In this document: positions 28,800-37,530 of the stretch, in pieces
How positions within the stretch are numbered: the stretch's first letter is position 1
How the letters are laid out: each line of letters begins with the position of its first letter
NCBI GenBank assembly: GCA_014803435.1
Contig: JACYFD010000006.1
Location: 248,001 to 312,000 of the forward strand
Direction of reading: 5' to 3'
DNA: 64,000 nt
Source: Cellulosimicrobium terreum
GTDB taxonomy: Bacteria; Actinomycetota; Actinomycetes; Actinomycetales; Cellulomonadaceae
Notes under the pieces: generated by a model
The model's database searches: none
Seen by the model: only the letters and a program-made list of their open reading frames with translations
What the model was told of the DNA's origin: nothing
Translations under genes and position numbers: made by a program

Positions 28800-28823
28800 C
28801 TCTGTCATCCGGCGCTCTACGGT
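28795..28823 (+). promoter_or_regulatory. Promoter of the maltodextrin uptake operon
   Basis: TTGCAC (28795-28800), a 17-base spacer and TACGGT (28818-28823) form the best sigma-70-type promoter in the window. Transcription would begin near 28830, leaving a leader of about 67 bases before ATG 28897. Confidence 0.65.
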
Positions 28824-28896
28824 CATCGCATCAGGGCCAAGGTCGGTGCGATCCGACGGCGGCCATCGCACGTGCACACCCTGGGAGTGACCTCTG

Positions 28897-30129
28897 ATGC
28901 GACGGAGCATCCTTCTCGCCGCCGCGCTGACCACGACGCTGGCGCTCGCCGCCTGCTCGTCCGGTGGGTCCGGCGACGAGACCACCGACGAGCCCAGCGC
29001 GCAGGACACGGCGTCCGGCGGTTCGCTCACCGTCTGGGTCGACGAGACCCGACAGGACGCCGTGACCGCGGCGGCCGAGTCCTTCGAGGAGGAGTCCGGC
29101 ACGACCGTCGACGTCGTCCTCAAGAACTTCGAGGAGATCCGCGCCGACTTCCTCGCGCAGGTCCCCACCGGCGAGGGGCCGGACATCACCGTCGGCGCCC
29201 ACGACTGGCTCGGCGAGCTCACGACCAACGGCGTCGTCGCCCCGCTCGAGCTCGGCGACAAGGCCGCCGAGTTCGAGGACGTCTCGATCCAGGCGTTCAC
29301 GCAGGACGGTCAGGTCTACGGCCTGCCCTACGCGATCGAGAACATCGCCCTCATCCGCAACACCGCGCTCGCGGACGCGGCGCCGGCGACCTGGGACGAC
29401 GCGATCGCGGCGGGCGAGGCAGCCGGGACGAAGTTCCCGATCCTCGTCCAGTCGGACGGCGACAAGGGCGACCCCTACACGCACTACCCCTTCCAGACGT
29501 CGTTCGGCGCCCCGGTGTTCGAGCAGAACGAGGACGGCAGCTACTCCTCCGAGCTCGCCATGGGCGGGCCCGAGGGCCAGGCGTACGCCGAGTGGCTCGG
29601 CGAGCAGGGCAAGGCGGGCAACCTCAGCCAGGACACGACGTACGACATCGCCGTCGAGGCGTTCAAGAAGGGCGAGTCGCCCTTCATCGTCGGCGGCCCC
29701 TGGATGATCGAGTCGTTCGAGGGGCTCGACCTCTCGATCGACCCGATCCCGACCGCGGGTGACCAGCCCGCACAGCCGTTCGTCGGGGTCCAGGGCTTCT
29801 ACCTGAGCGCCGAGAGCGACAACGCGATCGTCGCCAACGACTTCCTCGTGAACTACATGTCGAGCGAGGACGCGCAGACCGCGCTGTACGAGGCGGGCGG
29901 CCGTCCGCCGGCGCTGACCGCCGCGTCCGACGCCGCTGCGGCGGCCGACCCGATCGTCGCGGGCTTCCGCGACGTGGGTGCCGAGGCCGTCCCGATGCCG
30001 TCGATCCCCGAGATGGCGTCGGTCTGGAGCTTCTGGGGCGTGACCGAGGCGGCGATCGTCAGCGGTGCCGACCCGGTCCCCACCTGGGACAAGATGATCT
30101 CCGACATCCAGGGTGCGATCGACGCCTGA
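28897..30129 (+). CDS. Maltodextrin ABC transporter substrate-binding lipoprotein (MalE-like)
   Basis: Captures maltose or maltodextrin outside the membrane. The 410-residue precursor has a lipoprotein signal peptide ending L-A-A-C (Cys near 20), then a type 1 extracellular-sugar-binding fold with features of MalE: S-L-T-V-W-V near 42, G-P-D-I-T-V-G-A-H-D-W, Y-G-L-P-Y-A-I-E-N, P-F-I-V-G-G-P-W-M and a C-terminal Trp-rich segment S-V-W-S-F-W-G. It is the first gene of the uptake operon. Confidence 0.93.
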   Translation: MRRSILLAAALTTTLALAACSSGGSGDETTDEPSAQDTASGGSLTVWVDETRQDAVTAAAESFEEESGTTVDVVLKNFEEIRADFLAQVPTGEGPDITVGAHDWLGELTTNGVVAPLELGDKAAEFEDVSIQAFTQDGQVYGLPYAIENIALIRNTALADAAPATWDDAIAAGEAAGTKFPILVQSDGDKGDPYTHYPFQTSFGAPVFEQNEDGSYSSELAMGGPEGQAYAEWLGEQGKAGNLSQDTTYDIAVEAFKKGESPFIVGGPWMIESFEGLDLSIDPIPTAGDQPAQPFVGVQGFYLSAESDNAIVANDFLVNYMSSEDAQTALYEAGGRPPALTAASDAAAAADPIVAGFRDVGAEAVPMPSIPEMASVWSFWGVTEAAIVSGADPVPTWDKMISDIQGAIDA

Positions 30130-30244
30130 CCCGTCGAACGCACGGACGCCCGCCCCTCCGCGCGAGTGGCGGGCGTCCACCGGTCCCGGCCCTCTCGACG
30201 CCGTCGCGCACCGCGTCGCCGTCGCTGCACCTCTCGGAGGAACG

Positions 30245-31888
30245 ATGTCTGCCCCCCAGGTCACCACGACCGACGCGAGCGTCGGGACGAGCGACGGTGT
30301 CGAACCACCCGACGGCCCGCGCACGGTGCACCGTCGCGACTCGTCCCACGCGCGGAACTACGGCCCGGGCTTCTTCGCCAAGCTCGCGCTCATGGCTGTC
30401 GTCGACGCGCTCGGCGTCTACGTCGTGTGGTCCGCCTGGACCGCGGGGTCGTACGGCGTCCTCGCCGCGTCGCTCGCTCTGCTCGTCGCGGCGAACTGGG
30501 TGTACTTCTCGCGGCGCGCGCTGCCGCTGAAGTACATCCTGCCCGGGCTCGCGTTCCTCCTCGTCTACCAGATCTTCGTCGTCGCCTACACCGGCTACGT
30601 CGCGTTCACCAACTACGGGACCGGGCACAACGGCACCAAGGAGCAGGCGATCGAGGCCCTGCTCGTGCAGAACGAGCGCCGCGTGGAGGGCTCGCTGTCG
30701 CTCCCGCTGACCGTGGTCGAGGACGGTGACACGCTGGGGTTCGCCGTCGTGGGAGCGGACGGCACGGTCGAGGCGGGTACCGCCGAGCAGCCGCTGTCCG
30801 TGCAGGACGACGCCACCGTCGACGACGGCCGGGCGACCGCGGTCCCCGGGTTCACGGTCGTGGACCGGCAGGAGATCCTCCAGCGCCAGGACGAGGTCAC
30901 CGACCTGCGCGTCCCGGTGTCCGAGGACCCGGAGGACGGGTCGATCCGCACCACGGACGCGCGCACCGGCTACGTGTACACCTCCGTGCTCGAGTACGAC
31001 GCGGCGTCGGACACCATGACCGACACGTCCACCGGGACCACGTACACCCCGAACGACGACGGCCAGTTCGAGGCGGCCGACGGCACGACCCTGGCGGTCG
31101 GCTGGCGCGTACCGGTGGGCTTCGCCAACTTCTCCACGGCCTTCTCCGACAGCCGGTACGCCGAGCCGTTCGTCAAGATCCTCGCGTGGACCTTCGTCTT
31201 CGCGATCGGTTCGGTCGTGACGACGTTCCTGCTCGGGCTCTTCCTGGCGATCGTTTTCAACGACACGCGGCTGCGGGGCCGGAGGTTCTACCGGACGCTG
31301 ATGATCCTGCCGTACGCCATCCCGGGCTTCCTCGCCGCGCTGCTGTGGTCGGGGATGCTCAACACCCGGTTCGGGTACATCAACCAGGTCCTGCTCGGCG
31401 GCGCCGAGATCCCCTGGCTCACCGATCCGTTCCTCGCGAAGCTGTCGGTCCTCGCCGTGAACCTGTGGCTCGGCTTCCCGTACATGTTCCTCATCTGCAC
31501 GGGTGCGTTGCAGTCGCTGCCGTCCGACGTGATGGAGGCCGCCAAGATCGACGGCGCGGGACGGTGGCGGACCTGGCGGTCCATCACCCTGCCGCTGCTG
31601 CTCGTCGCGACGGCGCCGCTGCTCATCTCGTCGTTCGCCTTCAACTTCAACAACTTCACCCTGATCTACATGCTCACCGGCGGCGGTCCACGGTTCGCCG
31701 ACGCCTCGGTGCCGCTCGGGCACACCGACATCCTGATCTCGATGGTCTACTCGGTCTCGGGCGTGGACGGGTCGGCCTCGAAGGACTTCGGTCTCGCGAG
31801 CGCACTGTCGATCGTCATCTTCGTGATCGTGGGCACCATCTCCGCCCTGGCGTTCCGGAGCACGCGCAAGCTCGAGGAGTTCAGCTGA
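30245..31888 (+). CDS. Maltodextrin ABC transporter permease MalF-like
   Basis: A 547-residue inner-membrane permease. After a 35-residue cytoplasmic N-terminus it has about eight hydrophobic helices; a roughly 170-residue outside loop after the third or fourth helix (about 130-300) corresponds to the P2 domain that docks MalE in MalF. The cytoplasmic EAA loop E-A-A-K-I-D-G-A-G-R-W (near 435) contacts the ATPase. ATG 30245 has GGAGG seven bases upstream; a longer in-frame start at 30113 lies inside the malE-like gene end and is rejected. Confidence 0.93.
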   Translation: MSAPQVTTTDASVGTSDGVEPPDGPRTVHRRDSSHARNYGPGFFAKLALMAVVDALGVYVVWSAWTAGSYGVLAASLALLVAANWVYFSRRALPLKYILPGLAFLLVYQIFVVAYTGYVAFTNYGTGHNGTKEQAIEALLVQNERRVEGSLSLPLTVVEDGDTLGFAVVGADGTVEAGTAEQPLSVQDDATVDDGRATAVPGFTVVDRQEILQRQDEVTDLRVPVSEDPEDGSIRTTDARTGYVYTSVLEYDAASDTMTDTSTGTTYTPNDDGQFEAADGTTLAVGWRVPVGFANFSTAFSDSRYAEPFVKILAWTFVFAIGSVVTTFLLGLFLAIVFNDTRLRGRRFYRTLMILPYAIPGFLAALLWSGMLNTRFGYINQVLLGGAEIPWLTDPFLAKLSVLAVNLWLGFPYMFLICTGALQSLPSDVMEAAKIDGAGRWRTWRSITLPLLLVATAPLLISSFAFNFNNFTLIYMLTGGGPRFADASVPLGHTDILISMVYSVSGVDGSASKDFGLASALSIVIFVIVGTISALAFRSTRKLEEFS

Positions 31889-31889
31889 C

Positions 31890-32810
31890 ATGGTGACGAC
31901 CCCGTCCACCTCCGTTCCCACCGCGGCGCGCACCCCGCGCCCGCTGCCGGCGCGCCAGCGCATGAGCCCGCGCCGCTGGTTCACCGAGCTCGGCTGGCGG
32001 CACGTCGTCGGCGTGGTCGCCGTCGTGTTCGCGGCGTTCCCGCTCGTCTACGTGCTGTCCGCGTCGCTGTCCGAGGGCGGCACCCTCACCGGGTCCAACA
32101 CGCTCTTCTCCGACGTGAGCGGTGCGAACTACGCCGAGCTCGGCACCACGATGTTCTGGACGTGGATGGCCAACACGCTCGTGATCGCCGTCGCGACGTC
32201 GGTCGGCACCGTCCTCATGGGAGCGGCGGCGGCGTACGCGTTCTCACGATTCCGGTTCGTCGGACGTCGTGGCGGGCTGACCTCGCTCCTCATCATCCAG
32301 ATGTTCCCGCAGATGCTCGCCTTCGTCGCGATCTTCCTGCTCCTGCTCGGCCTCGGGGACGTCGTGCCGGCGCTCGGCCTCAACAGCAAGATCGCGCTCA
32401 TCGCGGTGTACCTCGGCGGCGCGCTCGGGGTGAACACGTTCCTCATGTACGGGTTCTTCAACACGGTCCCGCGCGAGCTCGACGAGGCGGCGAAGATCGA
32501 CGGCGCGACGCACAGCCAGATCTACTGGACGATCATCCTGCGGCTCGTGGCCCCGATCCTCGCGGTCGTCGCGCTGCTGTCCTTCATCAGCACGTTCGGC
32601 GAGTTCATCATCGCGCGCATCGTGCTGAGCTCGGAGAGCCAGTGGACGCTCGCGGTCGGGCTGTACGGCTGGGTGTCGTCGCTGCGCGAGGCCAACTGGG
32701 GCCTGTTCACCGCGGGCGCGGTCATCTCCGCGCTGCCCGTGCTCGCCCTGTTCCTCTACCTGCAGAAGTACATCGTCGGCGGGCTCACCGCCGGGTCGGT
32801 CAAGGGCTGA
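31890..32810 (+). CDS. Maltodextrin ABC transporter permease MalG-like
   Basis: A 306-residue permease with six hydrophobic helices and the EAA loop D-E-A-A-K-I-D-G-A-T-H (near 200). It starts one base after the malF-like stop, so translation is coupled. No ATP-binding gene follows; in actinobacteria such carbohydrate importers often use a shared ATPase of the MsiK type encoded elsewhere. Confidence 0.94.
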   Translation: MVTTPSTSVPTAARTPRPLPARQRMSPRRWFTELGWRHVVGVVAVVFAAFPLVYVLSASLSEGGTLTGSNTLFSDVSGANYAELGTTMFWTWMANTLVIAVATSVGTVLMGAAAAYAFSRFRFVGRRGGLTSLLIIQMFPQMLAFVAIFLLLLGLGDVVPALGLNSKIALIAVYLGGALGVNTFLMYGFFNTVPRELDEAAKIDGATHSQIYWTIILRLVAPILAVVALLSFISTFGEFIIARIVLSSESQWTLAVGLYGWVSSLREANWGLFTAGAVISALPVLALFLYLQKYIVGGLTAGSVKG

Positions 32811-32814
32811 GGCG

Positions 32815-34719
32815 GTGCCCGGAACGCCTGGGGCACCAGGGGTGCCCGACGCCGCGGCACCTCTCCCGCACCACGACGGGTCCGCGCTGTACGTCCCCGC
32901 GGGCACGCCCGCCCTCGGGGAGACCGTCGAGGTCCGCGTGCGTGTCCCGCACGTGGCCGGGGTGACCGGCGTCTGGCTGCGCACCGTCCGCGACGGCGAG
33001 CCGCGCATGTCCCCGGCGCGGCTCGACCGCTCCGACGAGCACGACGACTGGTACGTCGCCGACGTCCTGGTCCACAACCCGGTGACGAGCTACCGCTTCT
33101 TCCTCGAGACCGCCGGCGACGAGACGCCGGGCGGAGCGGGCGGCTACCGCTGGCTCAACGGGCGCGGGGTGTGGGACCGCGACGTGCCCGACGCCGCGGA
33201 CTTCCGCCTCACCGTCCACGAGCCGGCCCCGGACTGGATGTCCGACGGCGTCGTGTACCAGGTCTTCCCCGACCGGTTCGCGCGGTCCGCCGCGGCCGAC
33301 GACCGCCCGCTGCCGGCCTGGGCCGTGCCCGCCGCGTGGGAGGACGAGCCCCTCGGCTCGGGACCGGACGTCGGCGTCCAGCACTACGGGGGCGACCTCG
33401 CGGGCATCGAGGAGCGCCTCGACCACCTCGTCGCCCTCGGCGTCACGACGCTGTACACGACGCCGGTCTTCCCGGGGAGGTCCAACCACCGCTACGACGC
33501 GAGCACGTTCGACCACGTCGACCCGCTCCTCGGGGGCGACGCGGCGTACGTGTCGCTGGTCCGTGCCGCGCACGCGCGCGGGCTGCGCGTCATGGGCGAC
33601 CTGACGACGAACCACACGGGCGCCGGCCACGAGTGGTTCACCCGGGCCGTCGCGGACCCCGACGCCCCGGAGCGGGACTTCTACTACTGGACCGACGGCG
33701 ACCCGGGCTACGTCGGCTGGCTCGAGCACGCGTCCCTGCCGAAGCTGTCGTACGGCTCGGCCGAGCTGGGGGCGCGCATGATCGACGGCCCCGGGTCCGT
33801 CGTCGGGCGCTACCTGCGCGAACCCTTCGGCCTCGACGGGTGGCGGATCGACGTCGCGAACATGACCGGTCGCTACGGCGCGGAGGACCGGACGCTCGAG
33901 GTCGCGCGCACGCTGCGCGCCACGATGGCGGCGATCAACCCCGACGCCGCGCTCGTCGCCGAGCACTTCCACGACGCCACGGGCGACCTCACGGGCGAGG
34001 GCTGGCACGCGAACATGAACTACTCGGCGTTCACGCGGCCGGTGTGGACGTGGTTGTCGCCGACCGACTCCTCGGTGCCGTACCTCGGGCTGCCGGTGCG
34101 CACGCCGCGGCGGGGCGGACGGTCCGTCGTCGCGACGATGCGCGACTTCGACGCCGTGCACCCGTGGCGCGTCACCGCGTGCCAGTGGAACATGCTCGGG
34201 TCGCACGACACCCCGCGCCTGCGCTCCATCGTCGGCTCGCGCGAGCTCGTGGAGGTCGCGGCGACGCTCCTGCTCACCTACCCGGGCACGCCGGTGATCT
34301 TCGCCGGCGACGAGGTGGGGCTCACGGGTCTCAACGGCGAGCACGCGCGCGCGACGATGCCGTGGGACGACGACTCGTCGCGCTGGGACTCCGCGACCTT
34401 CGAGCTCTACCGCTCGCTCATCGCCGTGCGCCGCGGGTCCGACGCGCTACGACACGGTGGCCTGCGCTGGGTCCACGCGGACGACGACGCGCTCGTCTAC
34501 CTGCGCGAGACGCCCGACGAGCGTGTCCTGGTCGCCGTCGCGCGTGCCCCGTGGCCCGGCGTCCGGCTGCACCCCGCGGTGGTGGGTGGTGCGCGCGAGG
34601 TCGAGCACCTGCACGGCACGCTCCCGCTGTCCGTGGCGGACCGTGACCCGAGCACTTCCGACGCCGCGTGGTCCCTCGCGGGCGACGGCCCCGGAGTTGG
34701 GGTCTGGCGGCTGCACTGA
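32815..34719 (+). CDS. GH13 neopullulanase/cyclomaltodextrinase-type enzyme
   Basis: A 634-residue cytoplasmic hydrolase for imported maltodextrins. It has an N-terminal CBM34-like beta domain (about 20-125), then a GH13 barrel with D-L-T-T-N-H-T (region I), G-W-R-I-D-V-A-N-M with the nucleophile Asp (region II), L-V-A-E-H-F-H-D with the acid Glu (region III) and L-G-S-H-D-T-P-R (region IV). No signal peptide. GTG 32815 lies four bases after the malG-like stop, so it is the last gene of the operon. It would open cyclodextrins or pullulan-type oligosaccharides and pass products to the alpha-glucosidase. Confidence 0.9.
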   Translation: MPGTPGAPGVPDAAAPLPHHDGSALYVPAGTPALGETVEVRVRVPHVAGVTGVWLRTVRDGEPRMSPARLDRSDEHDDWYVADVLVHNPVTSYRFFLETAGDETPGGAGGYRWLNGRGVWDRDVPDAADFRLTVHEPAPDWMSDGVVYQVFPDRFARSAAADDRPLPAWAVPAAWEDEPLGSGPDVGVQHYGGDLAGIEERLDHLVALGVTTLYTTPVFPGRSNHRYDASTFDHVDPLLGGDAAYVSLVRAAHARGLRVMGDLTTNHTGAGHEWFTRAVADPDAPERDFYYWTDGDPGYVGWLEHASLPKLSYGSAELGARMIDGPGSVVGRYLREPFGLDGWRIDVANMTGRYGAEDRTLEVARTLRATMAAINPDAALVAEHFHDATGDLTGEGWHANMNYSAFTRPVWTWLSPTDSSVPYLGLPVRTPRRGGRSVVATMRDFDAVHPWRVTACQWNMLGSHDTPRLRSIVGSRELVEVAATLLLTYPGTPVIFAGDEVGLTGLNGEHARATMPWDDDSSRWDSATFELYRSLIAVRRGSDALRHGGLRWVHADDDALVYLRETPDERVLVAVARAPWPGVRLHPAVVGGAREVEHLHGTLPLSVADRDPSTSDAAWSLAGDGPGVGVWRLH

Positions 34720-34780
34720 GGCGGATCCTCACGTCTCGGCACTGTCGACGCGGGTACGACCCGCGTGCCAGGATCGCTGC

Positions 34781-35539
34781 GTGTCCGCCGAGCGCATCGC
34801 GATCCTGTCCGACGTCCACGGCAACCTGTCGGCGCTCGAGGCGGTGCTGGCCGACGCCATGTCGCGGGGCGTGACGCGGATCGTCAACCTCGGCGACATG
34901 GTCGGCAAGGGGCCGCGGGGGAGCGCGGTCGTCGAGCGGTGCGTCGAGGTCTGCGACGTGAACGTGCGCGGCAACTGGGAGGACTTCCTGCCGCGGACCG
35001 CTGACGACGGCGTCCCCGAGCACGTCTGGTGGCGTGACGAGCTCCGGCCGGACCAGCTCGACCTGGTCGGCGGCCTCCCGCTGAGCCACGACCTGCTGCT
35101 CAGCGGGCGCCGGGTCCGGCTGTTCCACGCCTCGGCGGCGAACGTGCACACCAAGGTGCACTTCCACCACACGCCCGACGAGTTCGCGGGCATGTTCGCC
35201 GCGACCGACCTCACCGGACCGGGACCAGAGCCCACGGTCGTGGGATACGGCGACGTGCACGACGCCTACGTCGAGACGTACGGCGGTCGGACGCTGTTCA
35301 ACACGGGCAGCGTCGGCAACCCGCTCGACGAGCCCACCCCGGTGTACGCGATCCTCGAGGGCGTGCCCGACTCGCCCGAGCCCGCGCCGTTCTCGCTCCA
35401 GCACGTCCGGGTCCCGTACGACGTCGAGGCCGAGATCGCCGTCGCCCACGAGATCGGCATGCCGACGGCCGACGCCTGGGAGCGCGAGCTGCGTACCGCG
35501 GTCTACCGGGGCACCGCAGCGGTGCCTGCCGAGAAGTGA
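34781..35539 (+). CDS. Metallophosphoesterase family protein
   Basis: A 252-residue calcineurin-like phosphoesterase. Metal ligands: I-L-S-D-V-H-G-N (near 8), N-L-G-D-M-V-G near 37, R-G-N-W-E-D near 62 and the late G-Y-G-D-V-H-D (near 155) with F-N-T-G-S-V-G-N. This is the YfcE/serine-threonine phosphatase-like subgroup; substrate unknown. GTG 34781 has AGGA about seven bases upstream, and the protein then starts next to the first strand. A hairpin starts at its stop codon. Confidence 0.85.
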   Translation: MSAERIAILSDVHGNLSALEAVLADAMSRGVTRIVNLGDMVGKGPRGSAVVERCVEVCDVNVRGNWEDFLPRTADDGVPEHVWWRDELRPDQLDLVGGLPLSHDLLLSGRRVRLFHASAANVHTKVHFHHTPDEFAGMFAATDLTGPGPEPTVVGYGDVHDAYVETYGGRTLFNTGSVGNPLDEPTPVYAILEGVPDSPEPAPFSLQHVRVPYDVEAEIAVAHEIGMPTADAWERELRTAVYRGTAAVPAEK

Positions 35540-35586
35540 GCATCCGCCCCTGATCTGCCCGAAAGAGGGGCCGACACCCACTTCTC
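35531..35586 (+). terminator. Nested hairpin after the phosphoesterase gene
   Basis: GAGAAGTG (35531-35538) pairs with 35579-35586 as an outer stem, and GCCCCT (35546-35551) pairs with 35566-35571 as an inner stem. The outer left arm includes the last codons of the phosphoesterase. Probable terminator, without a T-tract. Confidence 0.5.
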
Positions 35587-35630
35587 GACGGATCCGCGAG
35601 CGGTACGGGGCTCGGGCAGGCGGTGCTCGT

Positions 35631-35636
35631 TACGCT
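35631..35636 (+). promoter_or_regulatory. -10-like hexamer TACGCT, leaderless position for dgt
   Basis: TACGCT ends six bases before GTG 35643. This spacing is the reason for choosing that start over GTG 35637. Confidence 0.35.
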
Positions 35637-35642
35637 GTGCCC

Positions 35643-36974
35643 GTGCAGACGTTCGAGCAGGAGGCCTTCGACCCGACCGTGGTCGGGTCGTTCCCACGGC
35701 CCGCGCCGGGGGAGGAGGGGACGGCGTCGTACACCGACGCCGACACCGAGCGCTGGTTCGTCGAGCAGCCCAAGTCGAAGGCGCGCACGCCGTTCGAGCG
35801 GGACCGTGCGCGCGTCGTGCACTCGTCGGGGCTGCGCCGGCTCGGCGCGAAGACGCAGGTGCTCGGTCCCGGCAGCGACGACTTCGTGCGTACACGGCTC
35901 ACGCACTCGCTCGAGGTCGCTCAGGTCGGCCGCGAGATGGGCCGTGCGCTCGGGTGCGACCCCGACCTCGTCGACACGGCGTGCCTCACGCACGACCTCG
36001 GGCACCCGCCGTTCGGGCACAACGGGGAGCGGGCGCTCGCCGACGTCGCGCGCGACATCGGCGGTTTCGAGGGGAACGCCCAGACGTTGCGCCTGCTCAC
36101 GCGGCTGGAGCCGAAGATCTTCACGGACGACGGCCGGCCGGTCGGTCTCAACCTGACGCGGGCGAGCCTCGACGCGAGCGTCAAGTACCCGTGGCGGTTC
36201 GGCCAGGGACCGGCGAAGCCCGACGGCGGGTCGACGCACAAGTTCGGTGTGTACGCCGACGACGAGCCGGTGTTCGACTGGCTGCGCCTCGGAGCGCCCC
36301 GCGGTGTGCGGTGCATGGAGGCGCAGGTCATGGACCTCGCCGACGACATCAGCTACTCGGTGCACGACGTCGAGGACGCGGTCGTGGGCGGGCGCCTCGA
36401 CCTGGGACGGCTCCACGACCCGTCCGAGCGGGCACGCGTGGCCGAGCACGTGCGCGCCTGGTACGGCGCGTGGCACGACCCGGACGCGCTCGACGAGGCG
36501 CTCACGCGGCTGCTCGAGACCGGTCACCTCGTGACCGACTTCGACGGGTCGCGCCGCTCCCTCGCGCAGCTCAAGGACGCGACGAGCCAGCTCATCGGCC
36601 GGTTCAGCGGGGCGGCGCAGGACGCGACGCGCGCGCTGTTCGGCGACGGCCCGCTCACCCGGTACAGCGCACGCCTGGTGGTGCCCGACGAGACGGCCGA
36701 CGAGATCCTCGCGCTCAAGGGTGTCGCCGTCACCTACGTCATGGCCCCCCGCGAGCGCGAGCCGCTCTACCAGCGTCAGCGCGAGGTGATCGCCGACCTC
36801 GTGGGCGTCCTCGCCGAGCGCGGGCCCCTCGCGCTCGAGCCGTCGTTCGCCGCGGACTGGGACACGGCGACCGACGACGCGGCACGGCTACGGCTCGTCG
36901 TCGACCAGGTCGCGTCGCTCACGGACGTCTCCGCGATGCAGCTGCACGCACGGCTCGTCCCTCCGCGCGACTGA
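35643..36974 (+). CDS. dgt: Deoxyguanosinetriphosphate triphosphohydrolase-like protein
   Basis: HD-domain dNTP triphosphohydrolase that splits dNTPs into nucleoside and triphosphate. The 443 residues include R-T-P-F-E-R-D-R-A-R-V-V-H, R-T-R-L-T-H-S-L-E-V and the HD metal motif H-D-L-G-H-P-P-F-G-H-N-G-E (near 115). It is the short form common in actinobacteria. Upstream of dnaG, the dgt-(insert)-dnaG order is typical; here the VOC and AraC genes lie between them. Confidence 0.9.
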   Translation: MQTFEQEAFDPTVVGSFPRPAPGEEGTASYTDADTERWFVEQPKSKARTPFERDRARVVHSSGLRRLGAKTQVLGPGSDDFVRTRLTHSLEVAQVGREMGRALGCDPDLVDTACLTHDLGHPPFGHNGERALADVARDIGGFEGNAQTLRLLTRLEPKIFTDDGRPVGLNLTRASLDASVKYPWRFGQGPAKPDGGSTHKFGVYADDEPVFDWLRLGAPRGVRCMEAQVMDLADDISYSVHDVEDAVVGGRLDLGRLHDPSERARVAEHVRAWYGAWHDPDALDEALTRLLETGHLVTDFDGSRRSLAQLKDATSQLIGRFSGAAQDATRALFGDGPLTRYSARLVVPDETADEILALKGVAVTYVMAPREREPLYQRQREVIADLVGVLAERGPLALEPSFAADWDTATDDAARLRLVVDQVASLTDVSAMQLHARLVPPRD

Positions 36975-36989
36975 TCCCCGGCCGGAGGC

Positions 36990-37448
36990 TCAGGCCTCGG
37001 ACCTGTCGGCGATCCACGCGTCGCTCGCGCGCTGCACGTCCTGCGCGGTCACGGACTCGGCGACCGTCACGAAGTACCAGCGGTGGCCGAACGGGTCGCG
37101 CACGGCCGCCTGCCGGAAGCCCTCGAACCAGTCGCCCGGTTCCGCGGTGCTGACGGCGCCGGCCGCGACGGCGCGCGCGTGCGCCGCGTCCGTGTCCTCG
37201 ACCGGGATGCTGAACGACGCGTGGGTCGGTGCGTCCTTCTCGGGCGCGACCGAGTCCGGCGGGAACGCCTCGGCGACGGTGAACGTCGAGCTCCCCGCGG
37301 CGGTGGTGAGCCGCAGGTCCGAGTGGACCACGACGTCGCCCGCGGTGATCGTGTCGATCACCTCGGCGCCGAGCGCCGCCTCGTAGAACGCGATGGCCTC
37401 GCGTGCGCCGCGCACGGTCACGTTGGGGTGCAGTGCCGACATCTCCAT
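36990..37448 (-). CDS. VOC (glyoxalase/bleomycin-resistance superfamily) protein
   Basis: A 152-residue protein of the PhnB-like group: start L-H-P-N-V-T-V-R-G-A-R-E-A-I-A-F-Y, a middle V-E-D-T-D-A-A-H-A-R-A motif and the ending D-P-F-G-H-R-W-Y-F. Members bind or modify small ligands through a paired beta-alpha-beta fold. ATG 37448 has AGGAGG about six bases upstream; ATG 37442 is possible. It is divergent from the AraC regulator 82 bases away, which may control it. Confidence 0.85.
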   Translation of the reverse strand: MEMSALHPNVTVRGAREAIAFYEAALGAEVIDTITAGDVVVHSDLRLTTAAGSSTFTVAEAFPPDSVAPEKDAPTHASFSIPVEDTDAAHARAVAAGAVSTAEPGDWFEGFRQAAVRDPFGHRWYFVTVAESVTAQDVQRASDAWIADRSEA

Positions 37449-37530
37449 GGTGGTCCTCCTCGATCGATGGCCGCGGGCGCGTGCCCGCAGGACGATCCTC
37501 GTGTCGGAGGTCTGTGCCAGTCTTGGAGGA

